Notes: generated by a model from the letters alone, not told the origin. 64,000 nt of DNA from Capsicum annuum (GCF_002878395.1 NC_061118.1:131887392-131951391), one strand, 5' to 3'; positions 23,031 through 34,499 are shown, numbered from the stretch's first letter. Program-made: numbers and translations.

Positions 23031-23870
23031 ATGGCAACAACTGAAAAATTCGTGGATATCAAGATGGGAGATCTTAACAAGCCATTTAGATTTAACGGTA
23101 CTCACTTCAAGAGGTAGAAGGGTAAAGAAAGTAGATAATTCTTCCATGACCGACCATAAACTTATTTCTCTACGAGAGAAAATTGAAAAATATAATGGTG
23201 ACTCCTACAAGTACTGTCGATATTTTTTACTTAATTATCTATCTGATAATTTTTATGATTATTATGATAGAACTCACTCTAGTGCAAAGAAAATTTGAAA
23301 AACCTTGCAGAGTAAATATGAAACTGAGGAGGCGGGAGCGAAAATATATGCGGCTAGCAGATTTTTTTATTTTCAACTGGTGGACAACAAATTAGTGATA
23401 GACCAAGCTCAAGACTTCATAATGATTGTTGGCGAGCTCAGGTCTGGGGAAGTCAAAATTGGAGATAACCTTATTGTTTGTGGTATAATTGATAAACTTT
23501 CACCTTCATAGAAGAAATTTCAAAAAACTATTTGCCAAAAGCAAAAGGAAACTTCTTTGGAGACTTTGAGAATGAAAATTCGCATGGAAGAAGAGGCAAG
23601 GGGCCAAGATGCACTTTTGCAAACAGAAGAAAACAATATCACACCGAAGGTAAATTTAACTTCTTCAAATAATGTTTCCCCTGAAACTAACAAAAATACT
23701 CCTTTGAAGACTAAGAAGAAAAAATTCAAGAAAAATGATGGTAAACATTCCAAGGACAATAATAAAGGTGGAAACAACCAAGCAAAAAATTAACATGTAT
23801 AAGAAAAAAGATCGTGCTTTATCTGTGGCAAGAGTGGACATATTGCTCGATTTTACAAATTTTGAAAACG
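23031..23870 (+). pseudogene. Copia gag with zinc knuckle (broken)
   Basis: Gag coats the element RNA. ATG at 23031 opens MATTEKFVDIKMGDLNKPFR, then FNGTHFKR and a stop where Trp (RW) is usual. A UBN2-type gag domain follows (LREKIEKYNGDSYKYC, then [19 protein letters not shown], then [14 protein letters not shown]). Next are a Lys-rich stretch (23690-23790) and a zinc knuckle at 23815-23856, CFICGKSGHIARFY, whose last Cys appears changed to Tyr. The start codon lies only 16 bases after the LTR, leaving no room for the usual leader and primer site. Gag and knuckle are separated by a stop near 23791. Confidence 0.85.
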
Positions 23871-25411
23871 TGGATCTACACCTCAGGCAAACATTACCGA
23901 AGAATTAATTGTGGCGATGATAACATACATAAATATGGTGGAGAATATTGATGGATGGTGGGTTGGCTCTGGTGCAAACCGCCATGTCTGTTATGACAAT
24001 GACTGATTTGAAAATATACTCTTTTTGAGGATCCCAAAACCATCATGCTTGGAGATTCACACACAACTCAAGTGTTTGGAATGGGAGATGTTGAGTTGAG
24101 ATTTTCTTCTGAAAGGGTATTAATTTTAAAATGTACTTTATACTCCTTCCATGAGAAAAAAATTGATGTCTAATTATCTTCTTAATAAAGCAGGCTTCAA
24201 ACATATTATTGAATTTGACCATATGTAATAGTGAAAAATAATATTTTTGTGGAAAAGAGGTATGCATGTGATGGTATGTTCAAGTTGAATGTTGAAATGA
24301 AGTAACCATCTACTTCTGCTTATATGTTTTCTTCTACTAATTTTTGGCATGCTCGTTTGTGTCATATAAATAATCGTTATGTGGGAATAATGAGTTGTTT
24401 AGGATTAATTCTAGTGATCAAAAAGAATTTTGAAAAATGTGAGGCTTGTAGTAAAGCCAAAATCACAAAAAGGCCTCATTTTCAAATTGAAAAAAAAAGC
24501 TGATTTATTAGAATTAGTTCATACCGATATTTGTGAACTTGGAAGAATTTTAACTCCTAGAAGAAATAGATATTTTATCACTTTCATTGAAGATTTTTCT
24601 AAGTTTACATATATTTACTTAATGAAAAATAAAAGTGAGAACTTTAAAACTTTTTTTCATGAAGTTGAAAATCAGTTTGGTAGAAAAATAAAAAGAATAA
24701 GAAGTGATAGAAGCCGTGAATATGAGTCACATGAGTTCAATTCTTTTGTTAGCTCATTGGGTATAATTCATGAAACTCCTCCTCCTTATGCGTCTGCATC
24801 TAACGGTGTAGCAGAAAGAAAAAATAGAACTTTAGTTGAGTTAACTAATGTCATATTAATTGAGTATAGTGCACCTTTAAATTTTTGGGTTGAAGCTCTT
24901 TTGACTGCTTGTTATGTATTGAATCGTGTGCCTCATAAAAAACAAACTAACACCTTTTGAGTTGTGGAAAGGTCATAAGTCAAATTTGGGATATCTAAGA
25001 GTTTGAGGTTGCTTAACCTATGTAAGGTTAATGGATCCTAAAATTTCTAAGTTGGGTAAAAAAGTTACTACTTTTGCTTTTCTTGGTTATACTTCAAATA
25101 GTACAGTCCATAGATTTTTTAATCTTGAAGATAGTGTGCTAATAGAATCTGGTGATGCTATATTTCATGAAAATAAATTTCCTTTTAATTCTAAAATAGA
25201 TGTGGGTCTAAGGACTAAAGAAAATATTTTGTCACTACCTAGTTCTTCTACTTATACTTTAAAAAATAAAGAAAATAATGATTTTGAGTTAAGAAGAAGT
25301 GAACGAGTTAGAGTAGAAAAAGATTTTGATCCTGATTATTATGTTTTTAACGTTGGAGATGATCTTGTCACTTTTAAAGAAGCTTTGTATTCACATGATG
25401 CTATTTTCTGA
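23871..25411 (+). pseudogene. Copia protease and integrase (broken)
   Basis: The protease region has [12 protein letters not shown] (GSGA at 23964-23975) where the catalytic motif is normally DSGA, so the active Asp is lost. A pre-integrase part follows with LYTPSMRK and LMSNYLLNKAGFKHIIEF across frameshifts. The integrase zinc domain has FWHARLCHIN (24345 on) and CEACSKAK. A clean stretch at 24430-24960 holds the catalytic core with HTDIC, RSDRSREYESHEF and NGVAERKNRTL, so the D, D and E residues are present. The integrase C-terminal part continues at 25031-25411 after a stop, with LGYTSNSTVHRFFNLE. The integrase would insert the cDNA copy into the genome. Confidence 0.88.
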
Positions 25412-26841
25412 AAAGAGACTGTAAATGATGAAATGGAATCACTAATTTTCAATAAAACTTGGAAGCTAGTTGATTTACCTTCGGATTGTAAAACAATTGG
25501 ATGTAAATGGATGTTACGTAAAAAGTTAAAATCGGATGGATCTTTTGATAAATACAAAGTTAGGCTAGTGGCTAAAGATTTTAAACACCTAGAAGGCCAA
25601 GAATTTTTGATACTTTTTTCTCCGGTAACTAGAATTACTTTCATTAGACTTTTAGTTGCTATTGCGGTAATTTTTTATTTACAAATTCATCAAATGGATG
25701 TAAAAACTGTTTCTTTAAAATGGAGACCTAAATAAAGAGATTTACATAAAACAACCCGAATATTTTATTGAAGCTGGTCAAGAAAGCAAAGTGTGTAAAC
25801 TTACTAATTCCCTATATGGCTTAAAACAAGCACCAAAGTAATGGCATGAAAAGTTTATTTCCTGCATGATTGGTAATAGATTTAAAACAAATGAGTGTGA
25901 CAACTGCATATATCATAAGTTTTAGAATAATTCACATGTTATTATTTATCTATATATGTTGATGATTTATTGATCTTTGGCTCTAACATGAATGTTATTG
26001 TTGAAACTAAAAATATTTTTAGAAACCATCTTGATATGAAAGATCTTGGTGAGACAAATTTTATTCTAGGAATAAGAATTACTAAAATATGTGATGAAAT
26101 TTTCCTTTGACCTGGCACATTATGTTGAGAAAATTTTGAAAAACTATAATTTCCTTGATTGCAAGCATGTTGTAACTTCATTTGATTCTAGTGTTCACTT
26201 GCTTTATTAAAAGTGAAAATGATGAAATATGTGACTGATTGCACTAGGCATGATATTGTATATGCAGTAGGAGTACTTAACAGGTTTACTAGCAAGCCAG
26301 GTAATGAATATTAATATTCTATAACGAGAGTAATGAGATATTTAAGTGGAACGAAAAATTGTGGTTTGTTATATCAAAAATATCTTGTTGTACTTGAAGG
26401 CTTTTGTGATGCGGATTGAAATACTTCAACAGGTGATTCCTTATCTACTACTGGTTATATTTTTACTTTGGGTGGTGGTGCTATTTGTTGGAAATCTAAA
26501 AAGCAAATAATTATTGTTAACTCTCCCATGGAGGCTGAACTAATTGCTTTAGCTTTAGCTAGTGAGCAAGCGAATTGGTTGAGAGATTTGTTATTTCAAA
26601 TACCTTATTTTGAAAAATTAATTCCTACTATATTAGTTCATTGTGATAGCATCGCTGCAATTGATAGAGTTCAAAACCGTTATTAAAATGGTAAATTCAG
26701 ACCTATAAGGAGAAAACACAATAATGTAAGATCATATTTGACAAATGGTATCATTAATGTTGATTATGTCAAATCTTGTGATAATCTTGCAGATCTATTG
26801 ACTACTGAAGCACATCTAAGGGATGAGATTGAAGCCTATTG
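25412..26841 (+). pseudogene. Copia reverse transcriptase and RNase H (broken)
   Basis: Copies element RNA into DNA. RT motifs are NKTWKLVDLP, IGCKWMLRKKLKSDGS and VRLVAKDF, then after a frameshift KEIYIKQPEYF, LTNSLYGLKQAPK and the catalytic box YVDDLL (25955-25966). LGETNFILGIRI follows. The RNase H part has VMRYLSGTKNCGLLYQ, EGFCDAD, TTGYIFTLGGGAICWKSKKQ, PMEAELIALA and RKHNNVRSYLTNGIINVDYV, ending near 26841. At least five stops or frameshifts are visible. Confidence 0.88.
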
Positions 26842-27400
26842 AATCTTGAGTCATATGTGAGGAAACTCAACCTGGGGACTAGTGATCCTATAACCAGGTT
26901 TAATGGAAAAAACAAAGCACATGATGACTTGTTGTGAAAAATGTACTATTTTTTCTCCCTCCTGATGATGTGAGTGCATTTACCTGGATGATTGTGAGGT
27001 TGGGTTTAAGAAACTCTTATGAAAATTTATAACTCGTATGAGTGGGGTACTAAATTATAGGAGCACTCTCGACATATTTCACCTATGTGAGTGTGGAGGT
27101 AGGCCGCTTTCTATGAAAATTAGGCTCATTCTCAAAAGATACTTATTAAAATCGGGATAGCACAAGGTCATAATGTGTTGGTTATAAAACTCATTTCAAC
27201 ACCTTGACTATTATGTGTAAGCAGTAACTTTTTATTTTCTCTAAGCAGTCATAATTTAAATCTGAGACCACTATGATTCTGGAGTAAAAATTACTATATT
27301 ACTAAGTGGAGGTTCAATGTAGAGCACACCTTCATTATGCATGATAGTCTTCCTTCAATTCGTAGACTCTCTTGTGTTAATATCAAATTGAGTGGGGAAT
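26842..27400 (+). other. Copia 3' untranslated region and polypurine tract
   Basis: Non-coding sequence between RNase H and the 3' LTR. The purine-rich GAGTGGGGAA at 27390-27399, just before the LTR, is the likely plus-strand primer. Confidence 0.6.
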
Positions 27401-28189
27401 TGGTAAAGTTTGGACATTTTAATATTAAAAAAATACATCTTTGCATGTTTAATACGGTACGTCCGTTAGTGTCCATGCATGAAGGAATTCATTCTTCCAC
27501 TTTAACTCTCATTTTGAGAGTATCATTATGTGGAGTGAATGAATAACATTCTTATAAGTTATTGGCCATTAGTTGGCTTTATTTTCTTTTTGTAACCTAT
27601 ATTGGCCATTAGTGGCTCATTATATTGCAACTTATGTTAGAGGCTGAACGTTGATATATTGACCTTTAATCTTTGTAATTTCTAGCCTCTTTATTCCTCC
27701 ATTATCCTATTTTTTATGTGTTGTAATTCTTATAACTTTTGTAACCTCTATTCTATTTATCTTTCCATTTATTCTTTCTATTCATTTTATCTTCCTATTT
27801 ATTCTTCCTATTCATTGCATGAAAGATTTCTTCACCTATAAATAGAGGTGGTCTTGCATGATTTTGATATATACAAGATAATGTAGAGTTTACAAAAAAT
27901 TAGTAAAAAAGAGAGTTTATTAGTTGAAGGGAGGTGTTATTTTTGTGGATCTTTGAATTTAACTTTTGTCCAGAGTTGTTGAGTTGTTCTTTGGGAAGAC
28001 TGTTGTATCTTGGAGGGGACAAGTTGAGAAGATTACTGTTGGACCGGCGAAATAATTTACTGCGGTGGGCTTGAATCTCCTTAAAGAGTGCGAGATATCC
28101 GAGCCTTAGCCAAAGAAGAAGAAGATATTTCTTTTTATTCTCATCACTTGTAATTTTCAGTTGTAATTTTATTGTAATTTGCACCAATA
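27401..28189 (+). repeat. Copia 3' LTR
   Basis: Starts TGGTAAAGTTTGGACATTTT and ends TTTGCACCAATA. Alignable with the 5' LTR over its whole length, with an extra tandem ATTCTTCCTATTCATT-type duplication near 27770-27810. Confidence 0.9.
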
Positions 28190-28194
28190 ATTGA

Positions 28195-29096
28195 CAAGAT
28201 GACGGACAAAACCACATCCCGGACTACTAAGTTTCTAACATATGCTCGGAGGCTTCAATTGATTAATATCGTTCTCTTTTCCATTCAAACATTTTGGTCT
28301 TCTCAGATATTTATTTTGCTAAAAAGGATAATTCAAGTGGTGGAAATTACTTGCAAAAGGTCCTTATGGACCAGAAGTAACGAGCTCCCAAAAAGGCTCT
28401 ATTAGCTTGGGAGAAAATTTATTATCCTAAAGTGGCAGGGTACTTCAATGTACTTGACGTACTAGTATGGAACAGGGTGGCTATTTGCAATCTGCTCCAA
28501 AATTTATGCAGGAAAAAGGATACTTTATGGGTGCAATGGGTATGTACTTACTATATAAAAGGTAGAAAGATCGGATCGTTTTCATGCAAGGAAGCTTCGT
28601 GGATAGAACTGAAAATTCTAAAGGTCAAGGAACATCTGAAAAGTGTTGGTGGCAACATCCCTGAACTAAGTAATATGAAGATTTTCACTATCAAAGACCA
28701 TGTATAAGAAGCTGAGACGAACTTTTAGTAAGGTGACAATGGAGAAAATTATTGTATAACAATTTTGGGGGCTAAATGAATTTTTATTGTTTTTATGACA
28801 TTGCATGAAAAGCTATATAATAAGGATAGACTTGCTAAATGGGGGCTGGTGGATGAACAAAAATGCATCTTGTGTAATTCTAAGGATGAGACAATTGAAC
28901 ATTTATTTTTTTTTGTTGTGCATTCTCAAATTATATTTGTGAAAAATTATTAAGATGGAAAGAGATAAATAGGCGTTTAATGGAGTACTGATAAGAAGAT
29001 CGAGCTGAATTAGCTGCAACTCATGCCACAGGAAAAAATGTAGTGGTTGAGGTATTTAGAATGATAATGGCGGGTTGTGTATATCATCTTTGCTTG
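28195..29096 (+). pseudogene. LINE-B piece 2: end of RT and zinc-finger region
   Basis: Continues LINE-B after the Copia insertion. It starts CAAGATGACGG (KMT) and reads TTKFLTYARRLQLINIVLFS, which is typical of the RT C-terminal region. It then reads AGYFNVLDVLVWNRVAICNL and ends with a zf-RVT motif near 28800-28930: LYNKDRLAKWGLVDEQKCIL, CNSKDETIEHLFF. The domain order is as in plant L1 LINEs. Stops occur near 28405 and 28707. The piece is cut at 29099 by CACTA1, inside the segment that reads YHLCLE, where the family usually has YHIWxERN. Confidence 0.85.
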
Positions 29097-29099
29097 GAA

Positions 29100-29125
29100 C
29101 ACTACTAGAAAACTGTTTATTACTT
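29100..29125 (+). repeat. CACTA1 left terminal inverted repeat
   Basis: CACTACTAGAAAACTGTTTA then TTACTT, the inverse of the right end at 42237-42262 with two mismatches. Confidence 0.95.
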
Positions 29126-29800
29126 GGGATTTTCATAGGGATAATGTGGTAAAATCCCCAGGTAATTTGATTACTTGTGGATTTTCTTACCAATTAGAAT
29201 CCAAAGGAAATACCTTCGTAGGTAATTATTACCTGCAGATTTATAAAATCCCTAGGTAATCTAGCTGCGGAAATAAATCTACAGGTATGTTATTTGCGGA
29301 TTTATCTGCAGATTTTACCTGCGAATTTTTACGAAAAAATCATAAATTATTCCCCACGAATATTTCCAAGTAAATTCCTAGGTAATTTAGCTGCGAAAAT
29401 AAATTCGTAGGTACGTTATTTGCGGATTTATTTGCGATTAAATATCAAAATTTTACATGAATTATTTGGTAAAATTTCATAAAAAGGATTTTACCTGTGA
29501 ATTTTCAGGAAAAAATTTTCAAATTATTCCCCACGAAGATTTCCAAGTAAATCCCTAGGTAATTTAGTTGCGAAAATAAATCCGCAGGTACAATATTCGC
29601 GGATTTATTTACGATTAACCATAAAAATTTTGCATGAATTATTTGGTAAAATTTCTTGCAGATATTTATGAAACTATTCCGCAAGAAAATTTTTATGAAA
29701 TTCCCCAAATAAATCCGCAAGAACAAATGTTTTCAAAAAAGATTTCATAAATATTTAGCATATACATCCCCATAAAAATTTTCAAATAATAATTCACATG
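29126..29800. repeat. CACTA1 left subterminal repeat region
   Basis: Many short direct and inverted copies of CCGCAGGTAA, CCTAGGTAAT and TTGCGGATTTATTTGCG. Three longer units near 29340, 29520 and 29620 share ATTATTCCCCACGAA and AATTATTTGGTAAAATTT. No coding content. Confidence 0.85.
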
Positions 29801-29989
29801 TAAATTACTAAAAATATTTCACAATTAATTAAAAATCTATTTAAAACTTTCAATAATTCTCAAAAACATCATTCAATACAAATCTAATGTAAATCCTCAC
29901 AGCTAACAAAAAAATACATAATTCTAAACATCCACATCAATAATATATAATTCTAAATGGTCCAAAACAAAATATTTTAAACTTGAATC

Positions 29990-30270
29990 CTCAATAAAAC
30001 TACCAACCATCAGGATCAGATCACTTTCATTCACGTTATCAGGATTATCAATTTCATTCACGTCGTTAGAGTCACCATCACTTTCATCCTCATAAGCTTG
30101 GTTGTCTTCTTGAGATGGGTGTAATCATTTGCAGATGATTTCTTATATACATGTTTCATCAAGAAGTCTAATTCCTTTCTCATCCTCCTTCCACAATTGA
30201 TGCACTTTGAGCAACTAATATTTCTTGTTTCTTTCTTTCAAACTTATTCTGCATAAGAATATGTTAATTC
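29990..30270 (-). pseudogene. Acidic coding-like fragment in CACTA1
   Basis: On the minus strand a basic stretch (FERKKQEILVAQ, then a Cys pair) is followed by an acidic one, YEDESDGDSNDVNEIDNPDN. Acid-rich tails of this kind end some CACTA proteins, but I cannot identify the domain and the frame is broken. It could be the last exon of the gene at 32671-33150 or of a lost transposase. Weak support. Confidence 0.3.
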
Positions 30271-30369
30271 AGGTCATAAAAAGTGCTAAAAATACATTAT
30301 TAGCATAAATTATATGATATTATAGTATCAAATAAAATCATAACAATCAACAAATATAAATATGTATAT

Positions 30370-31990
30370 ATTAACATTTTCAAGTAACTATACTTAACCA
30401 TTTTCAAGTCACTACTACACATTTCAAGTCACTACACTTGACCATTTTCAAGTAACTAATTCACATTTCAAGTCACTACACTTAACCATTTTCAATTCAC
30501 TAGTACATATTTCAAATCACTACACTTAACCATTTTCAAATAATTAATTCACATTTCAAGTAATATACTTAACCATTTTCAAGTAAATATACCTAACCAC
30601 TTTCAAGTAACTAATTCACATTTCAAGTAACTACACTTTAACAATTTTCAAGTCACTAGTACACATTTCAAGTCTGTATACTCAACCATATTTTCAAGTA
30701 ACTACCACTACTAGAAAAAACAAGCATGTGGTCGCTTTTCCTGTTTTCACTTCAAGTCGCTAATTCACTTCATAAGTTACCAAACTAAACTAAATTCAAA
30801 ATAAGAGTTCACCTTTCAAATACCTACACTTGAAACATTTTCAAGTCACTATTCACTTCACAAGTTACCAAACTAAACTAAATTCAAAACAAAATTTCAC
30901 ATTTCAAGTACCTACCCTTAAACATTTTCAAGTCACTAATTCACTTCACAAGTTACCAAACTAAACTAAATTCAAAATAAAAGTTCACATTTCAAGTACC
31001 TACATTTAAAATATTTTCAAGTTGCTAATTCACTTCTCAAGTGACCATGTACTTTACTCAACAACAACAAAGTCAGTGTATTCCCACCTAGTGGGGTCTG
31101 GGTGGGGTAAGATGTACGCAGTCCATACCTCTACCTCTGATGAAGTAGAAAGGCTGATTCCGAAAGACCCCCGGCTCAAGACACGAGATACCACACAAAC
31201 ACATAGTAAAACACAGAAGCAGATTACATAACATAAATACGACACCCATAAGTATTATAAAACAGAGAAAAACAGAGGAAAGCACACAGATTCGTAATAA
31301 AACATGGAACACGAAACACGGAATCATAACAGGAATAAAACCCCCACCAAGTAATTCCCTACACTAGCGACCCAAACTGGCCCTAATCCTCTGTCGTAAT
31401 TCGCGTCTTCCAGATCTTCCTATCTAGGGTCATGTCCTCGGTGAGCTGTAACTGTTCCATGTCCCACCTAATGTACTTTACTAAATTCAAAATAAAGGAT
31501 CACATTTCAAGTACCTACACTTAAGCATTTCAAGTAACTAATTCACTTCACAAGTGACCATGTACTTTACTAAATTCAAAACAAAAGTTTACATTTCAAG
31601 TACCTACACTTAAACATTTTCAAGTCACTAATTCACTTCTCAAGTGACCACACTTTACTAAATTCAAAACACAAATTAACATTTCAAGTACCTACACTTA
31701 AACATTTTCAAGTCATTAATTCACTTCTCAAGTGACTATGTACTTTACTAAATTCAAAACACAAGTTCACATTTCAAGTAACTACACTTATACAAATCGA
31801 AGTCACTAATTCACTTATCAAGTGACCATGTACCTTACTAAATTCAAAACAAAACTTCACCTATCAAGTACCTACACTTAAAATATTTCAAGTCACTAAT
31901 TCACTTCACAAGTTGCCAAACTAAACTTAATTCAAAACAAAAGTCCACCTTTCAAGTACCTACATATAAATCCCTGCCCCTGAGCAGTCC
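30370..31990. repeat. Minisatellite-like array in CACTA1
   Basis: Built from TTCAAGTAACTA, ACACTTAACCATTTTCAAGT and AATTCACTTCACAAGT. In the left part the units are short (roughly 35-70 bp); from 30760 on they form units of about 100 bp that include CCAAACTAAACTAAATTCAA. The array is interrupted by the RTE LINE fragment (31059-31470). No coding content. Confidence 0.9.
31059..31470 (-). mobile_element. 5'-truncated RTE-clade LINE with GTTGTTG tail
   Basis: The minus strand starts (31470) with the last codons of an RT protein, WDMEQLQLTEDMTLDRKIWK then TRITTED and a stop, followed by a 3' untranslated region and a tail of GTTGTTGTTG at 31059. Flanks at 31047-31058 and 31471-31482 are both ATGTACTTTACT, a perfect 12-bp target duplication of the kind made by LINE insertion. 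The tail segment (AGACCCCACTAGGTGGGAAT and GTACGCAGTCC on the opposite strand) is the one shared with Solanaceae SINEs. Assignment to RTE is from memory of the C-terminal sequence. Confidence 0.85.
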
Positions 31991-32670
31991 TTAATTTTAA
32001 ACACCCTGTGCTACCTAACAATACATTCCAAGATTTAGGGAGTACATTCTACTTGGCTACTTGCTCTCTGTTTCCCCTAAGAATACCCTCTCACAAACAT
32101 GAAGAGAACCAAGCATTTCTGGCGAATCGATGAGAGTACAATTCAAGATTGGACACAACATGATCAGTGAAAAGTGAAATCAAACCTAACGCAAACAGCA
32201 TTAACCCACAAACTTTGGTAATAAACTATGAACTCATCATGTCACAATGCCAGTTAACACCAATCGCGTAATAAACTTATTCAAGGAAATATTTTCAAGA
32301 AGAGATCATATTCACAGAATAACAGACCATGAACACGATATTCGGCCTAATACCACTAGTATCATTACTATGGGTTTAACAAAATTCAACTTAGTAATCA
32401 CAAACACAGAAGCTAAATTACCTAATAGTTATGATTAATCACAACTACTTTTACAGTGAGACTAGAATATATTTTATTGCTCGTACATCTCAAGATTACA
32501 AATCTTTATTCATTGTACATTAGATAAATCAAGATTACAAATCTTTCATAGATAACATTTCTGGAAAATATATACTTTGCCATACAAACTTGACATGATG
32601 AAATTAAAAACTAAAATTTTGAATCAAGCACCATATTAGATAATTACGCAAATAAAGCTAGCTCAAATCA
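31991..32670. other. CACTA1 internal non-coding DNA
   Basis: Lies 3' of the coding frame at 32671-33150. It has no recognisable domain or repeat. It could hold the 3' untranslated region or introns of that gene. Confidence 0.4.
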
Positions 32671-33150
32671 CTATAGGGAATGACGTCTATCTTGGTTTAT
32701 TTTGGGCTTACCAGCAGATGGACGAGTGATGACCGAAGGGCTGCTTGTAGCTAATCTGTTTGAATTTGTTTTTTCAATCTCTTTTAGCTTCGTCTTCATT
32801 TTCAGTAACTCGAATTTCAGCTCCTGATTTTCTTGTTTTAGACTAGAGACCTCATCTGAAATAGGGCGGATATCAGTGGAGAACTGATGATTCATTTTGG
32901 AAAGAACAAGAGCTGGAGATTCAGTTGCTACAAGCTGACTCTCATCCATGACATCACGAAGATGTTGTTGCTCATAGTAAAGTACTTGTACAACTGTGGG
33001 CTCGAGCCGGTGGGGATGGCGGTTGGTCGCTGGTCGCTGGTCTCCAATGACCTTCGGCGTTGGTGGCTTGCCGATGGAGCAGCGGTGGGGAAGGGGAAGA
33101 GGCGGCAACTTTGGTGGCCTTTGCTCTTTGAGAAAGAGAGAGAGTAGAGA
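32671..33150 (-). CDS. CACTA1 gene, coiled-coil protein of unknown function
   Basis: The only sizeable frame here without visible damage that is not obviously retroelement. It reads on the minus strand to a stop at 32671. The N-terminal part is Pro-rich (PPLPLPHRCSIGKPPTPK). The middle has LYYEQQHLRDVMDESQLVAT. Near residues 85-110 a heptad-like Leu/Glu/Lys segment, DEVSSLKQENQELKFELLKM, predicts a coiled coil, and the tail is basic (GKPKINQDRRHSL). The ATG used (33108) is a guess. Upstream, 33150-33240 has CT-rich leader-like sequence on the minus strand. The coiled coil resembles the C-terminal part of En/Spm TNPA-like (PF03004-type) proteins, but I see no PF03004 core. A captured host gene fragment is equally possible. 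Confidence 0.45.
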   Translation of the reverse strand, partial: SLLSLFLKEQRPPKLPPLPLPHRCSIGKPPTPKVIGDQRPATNRHPHRLEPTVVQVLYYEQQHLRDVMDESQLVATESPALVLSKMNHQFSTDIRPISDEVSSLKQENQELKFELLKMKTKLKEIEKTNSNRLATSSPSVITRPSAGKPKINQDRRHSL

Positions 33151-33239
33151 GAAGTTAGAGAGAGAAGGAGGGTGGTGTGCGGCTGTTTTCTTTGTAAATG
33201 AAGGCGTAGGATTTCTGTTGGATTGAAAAGGAAGGCAAA

Positions 33240-33483
33240 GAGAAATGTGATCTCAGCCGTTGGATCAAATTTGATCGATGGCTGAGATCTAGTTATTAAA
33301 AATATGATCAAAATTGGATGAAAAATTTAAATTGAGTCTAATTAGACACCATTTGGCTAAAATTGTAATAAACTGAATAAAATTAGTCTAAATTTGTTAT
33401 CAATTGATAAAATCAGGCTAAAATTTAAATAAATTAAATTAAGTCAGACTGCTATTTTAATAAATGTTATAAATATTATTATG

Positions 33484-33529
<46 letters not shown>

Positions 33530-33895
33530 TGACTAAGAATCAAACAGATTGGGAAATTGAATTGAATTAAGGCTGCTATTTTAATAAATGTACTACTGAC
33601 GTAATAATAAAAATAAGAAAAATAATAAGATGTCGATATCTATGTATTTGTAAATTGTGAATGTGCATATTTGTGAAAATAATTTGATAAATATTAACAA
33701 AATATTATATTTAAATTACATAAAATATAAAATTGCTTGATAAAAATAAATTGTCTATTTAGAAATCATGACTACAACACATCGGTATTTATTTGATATC
33801 AAAATAATACGTTAAATTAATAATTTTGGTAAAATAGCATCCTAAAAGAAGCATCGATAGGTAAAAATTGGATGTCAGCACTACAGCAGTCGGAA
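33240..33895 (-). repeat. LTR-start fragment in CACTA1
   Basis: Read on the minus strand from about 33885, TGCTGACATCCAATTTTTAC then CTATCGATGCTTCTTTTAGG parallels the start of the LTR at 36408 (TGTTGACACCCAATTTTGAC, CGATGCTTCTTGGCCC) and the fragment at 5158. An AAT microsatellite lies at 33484-33526. The other end grades into TGATCTCAGCCGTTGGATCA near 33250, a motif that recurs at 34200, 34861 and 35145. Confidence 0.45.
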
Positions 33896-34057
33896 TATAT
33901 ATTTCCCAGAATTTACGTATGTCACATAGAAAATATTATATAAAAACCGATAATGAATTTGAAAATAATAATAATAATAATAATAATAATAATTTAATAA
34001 TTAATCAAAGTGACATCTTTTGATTGTTTTCTCTGTGAGATTTCGAGAAAATGAATA

Positions 34058-34167
34058 CAACAACTAACCTGATTTAGTCCCACAAATTGGGGTCTGTCGA
34101 GGGTACAGTATACGCAGACCGTACCGTTGAGGTAAATAGGTTGTTTTCAGTAAACCCTTGATTCAAG
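34058..34167 (-). repeat. RTE/SINE tail fragment
   Basis: About 110 bases matching the tail of the RTE element at 31059: CCCACAAATTGGGGTCTG, TACGCAGACCGTACC and the AGGTTGTTTTCAGTAAACCC segment. No upstream RT codons are seen, so it is a short truncated LINE or SINE copy. Confidence 0.7.
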
Positions 34168-34499
34168 AAAAATAGTCTGAAGTTGAATATTAGTTAATAA
34201 TATTGACCGTTGTTCAAATATGATGAACGGTTGAGATTAAAATTGAGGAAATGAGTCAAATTAAGATTAGATATTGGGTTAAAATATAGAATTGGGAATT
34301 TCAATTGAGTCAAATTAAACTCAATTGACACAATTTGAGTATAAATGGCTAGAATTTAAATAAATTAGAAAAATTGAATTGAATTAGGTTGATATTTAAT
34401 AAATCTAATCACTATATAAAATTAATATTAGAAAAATAAATAAAATTATTATTTTTAATAATTGAGCAGACTACTATTTAATAAATGTAGAAAAACCGT

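Larger units (their letters stand above)
22187..28189 (+). mobile_element. Copia (Ty1) LTR retrotransposon, complete in outline, dead
   Basis: A 6003-bp element with two LTRs (22187-23014 and 27401-28189) and gag, protease, integrase, RT, RNase H in the Copia order. The target duplication is CTTGA on the left (22182-22186) and ATTGA on the right (28190-28194, one change). It interrupts LINE-B within codons for PLLDKM. All coding domains carry stops or frameshifts, and the LTRs differ by many substitutions and indels, so it is old. I do not assign a lineage within Copia. Confidence 0.93.

Noticed and set aside
30370..31990. CRISPR-like regular repeats
   Set aside because: Units are contiguous and variable without unique spacers, in plant transposon DNA; this is a minisatellite.
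32887..33311. Overlapping open frames opposite the CACTA1 coiled-coil frame
   Set aside because: They are antisense or alternate-frame readings of the same GC-richer stretch; only the 32671-33150 frame has heptad-type protein character.
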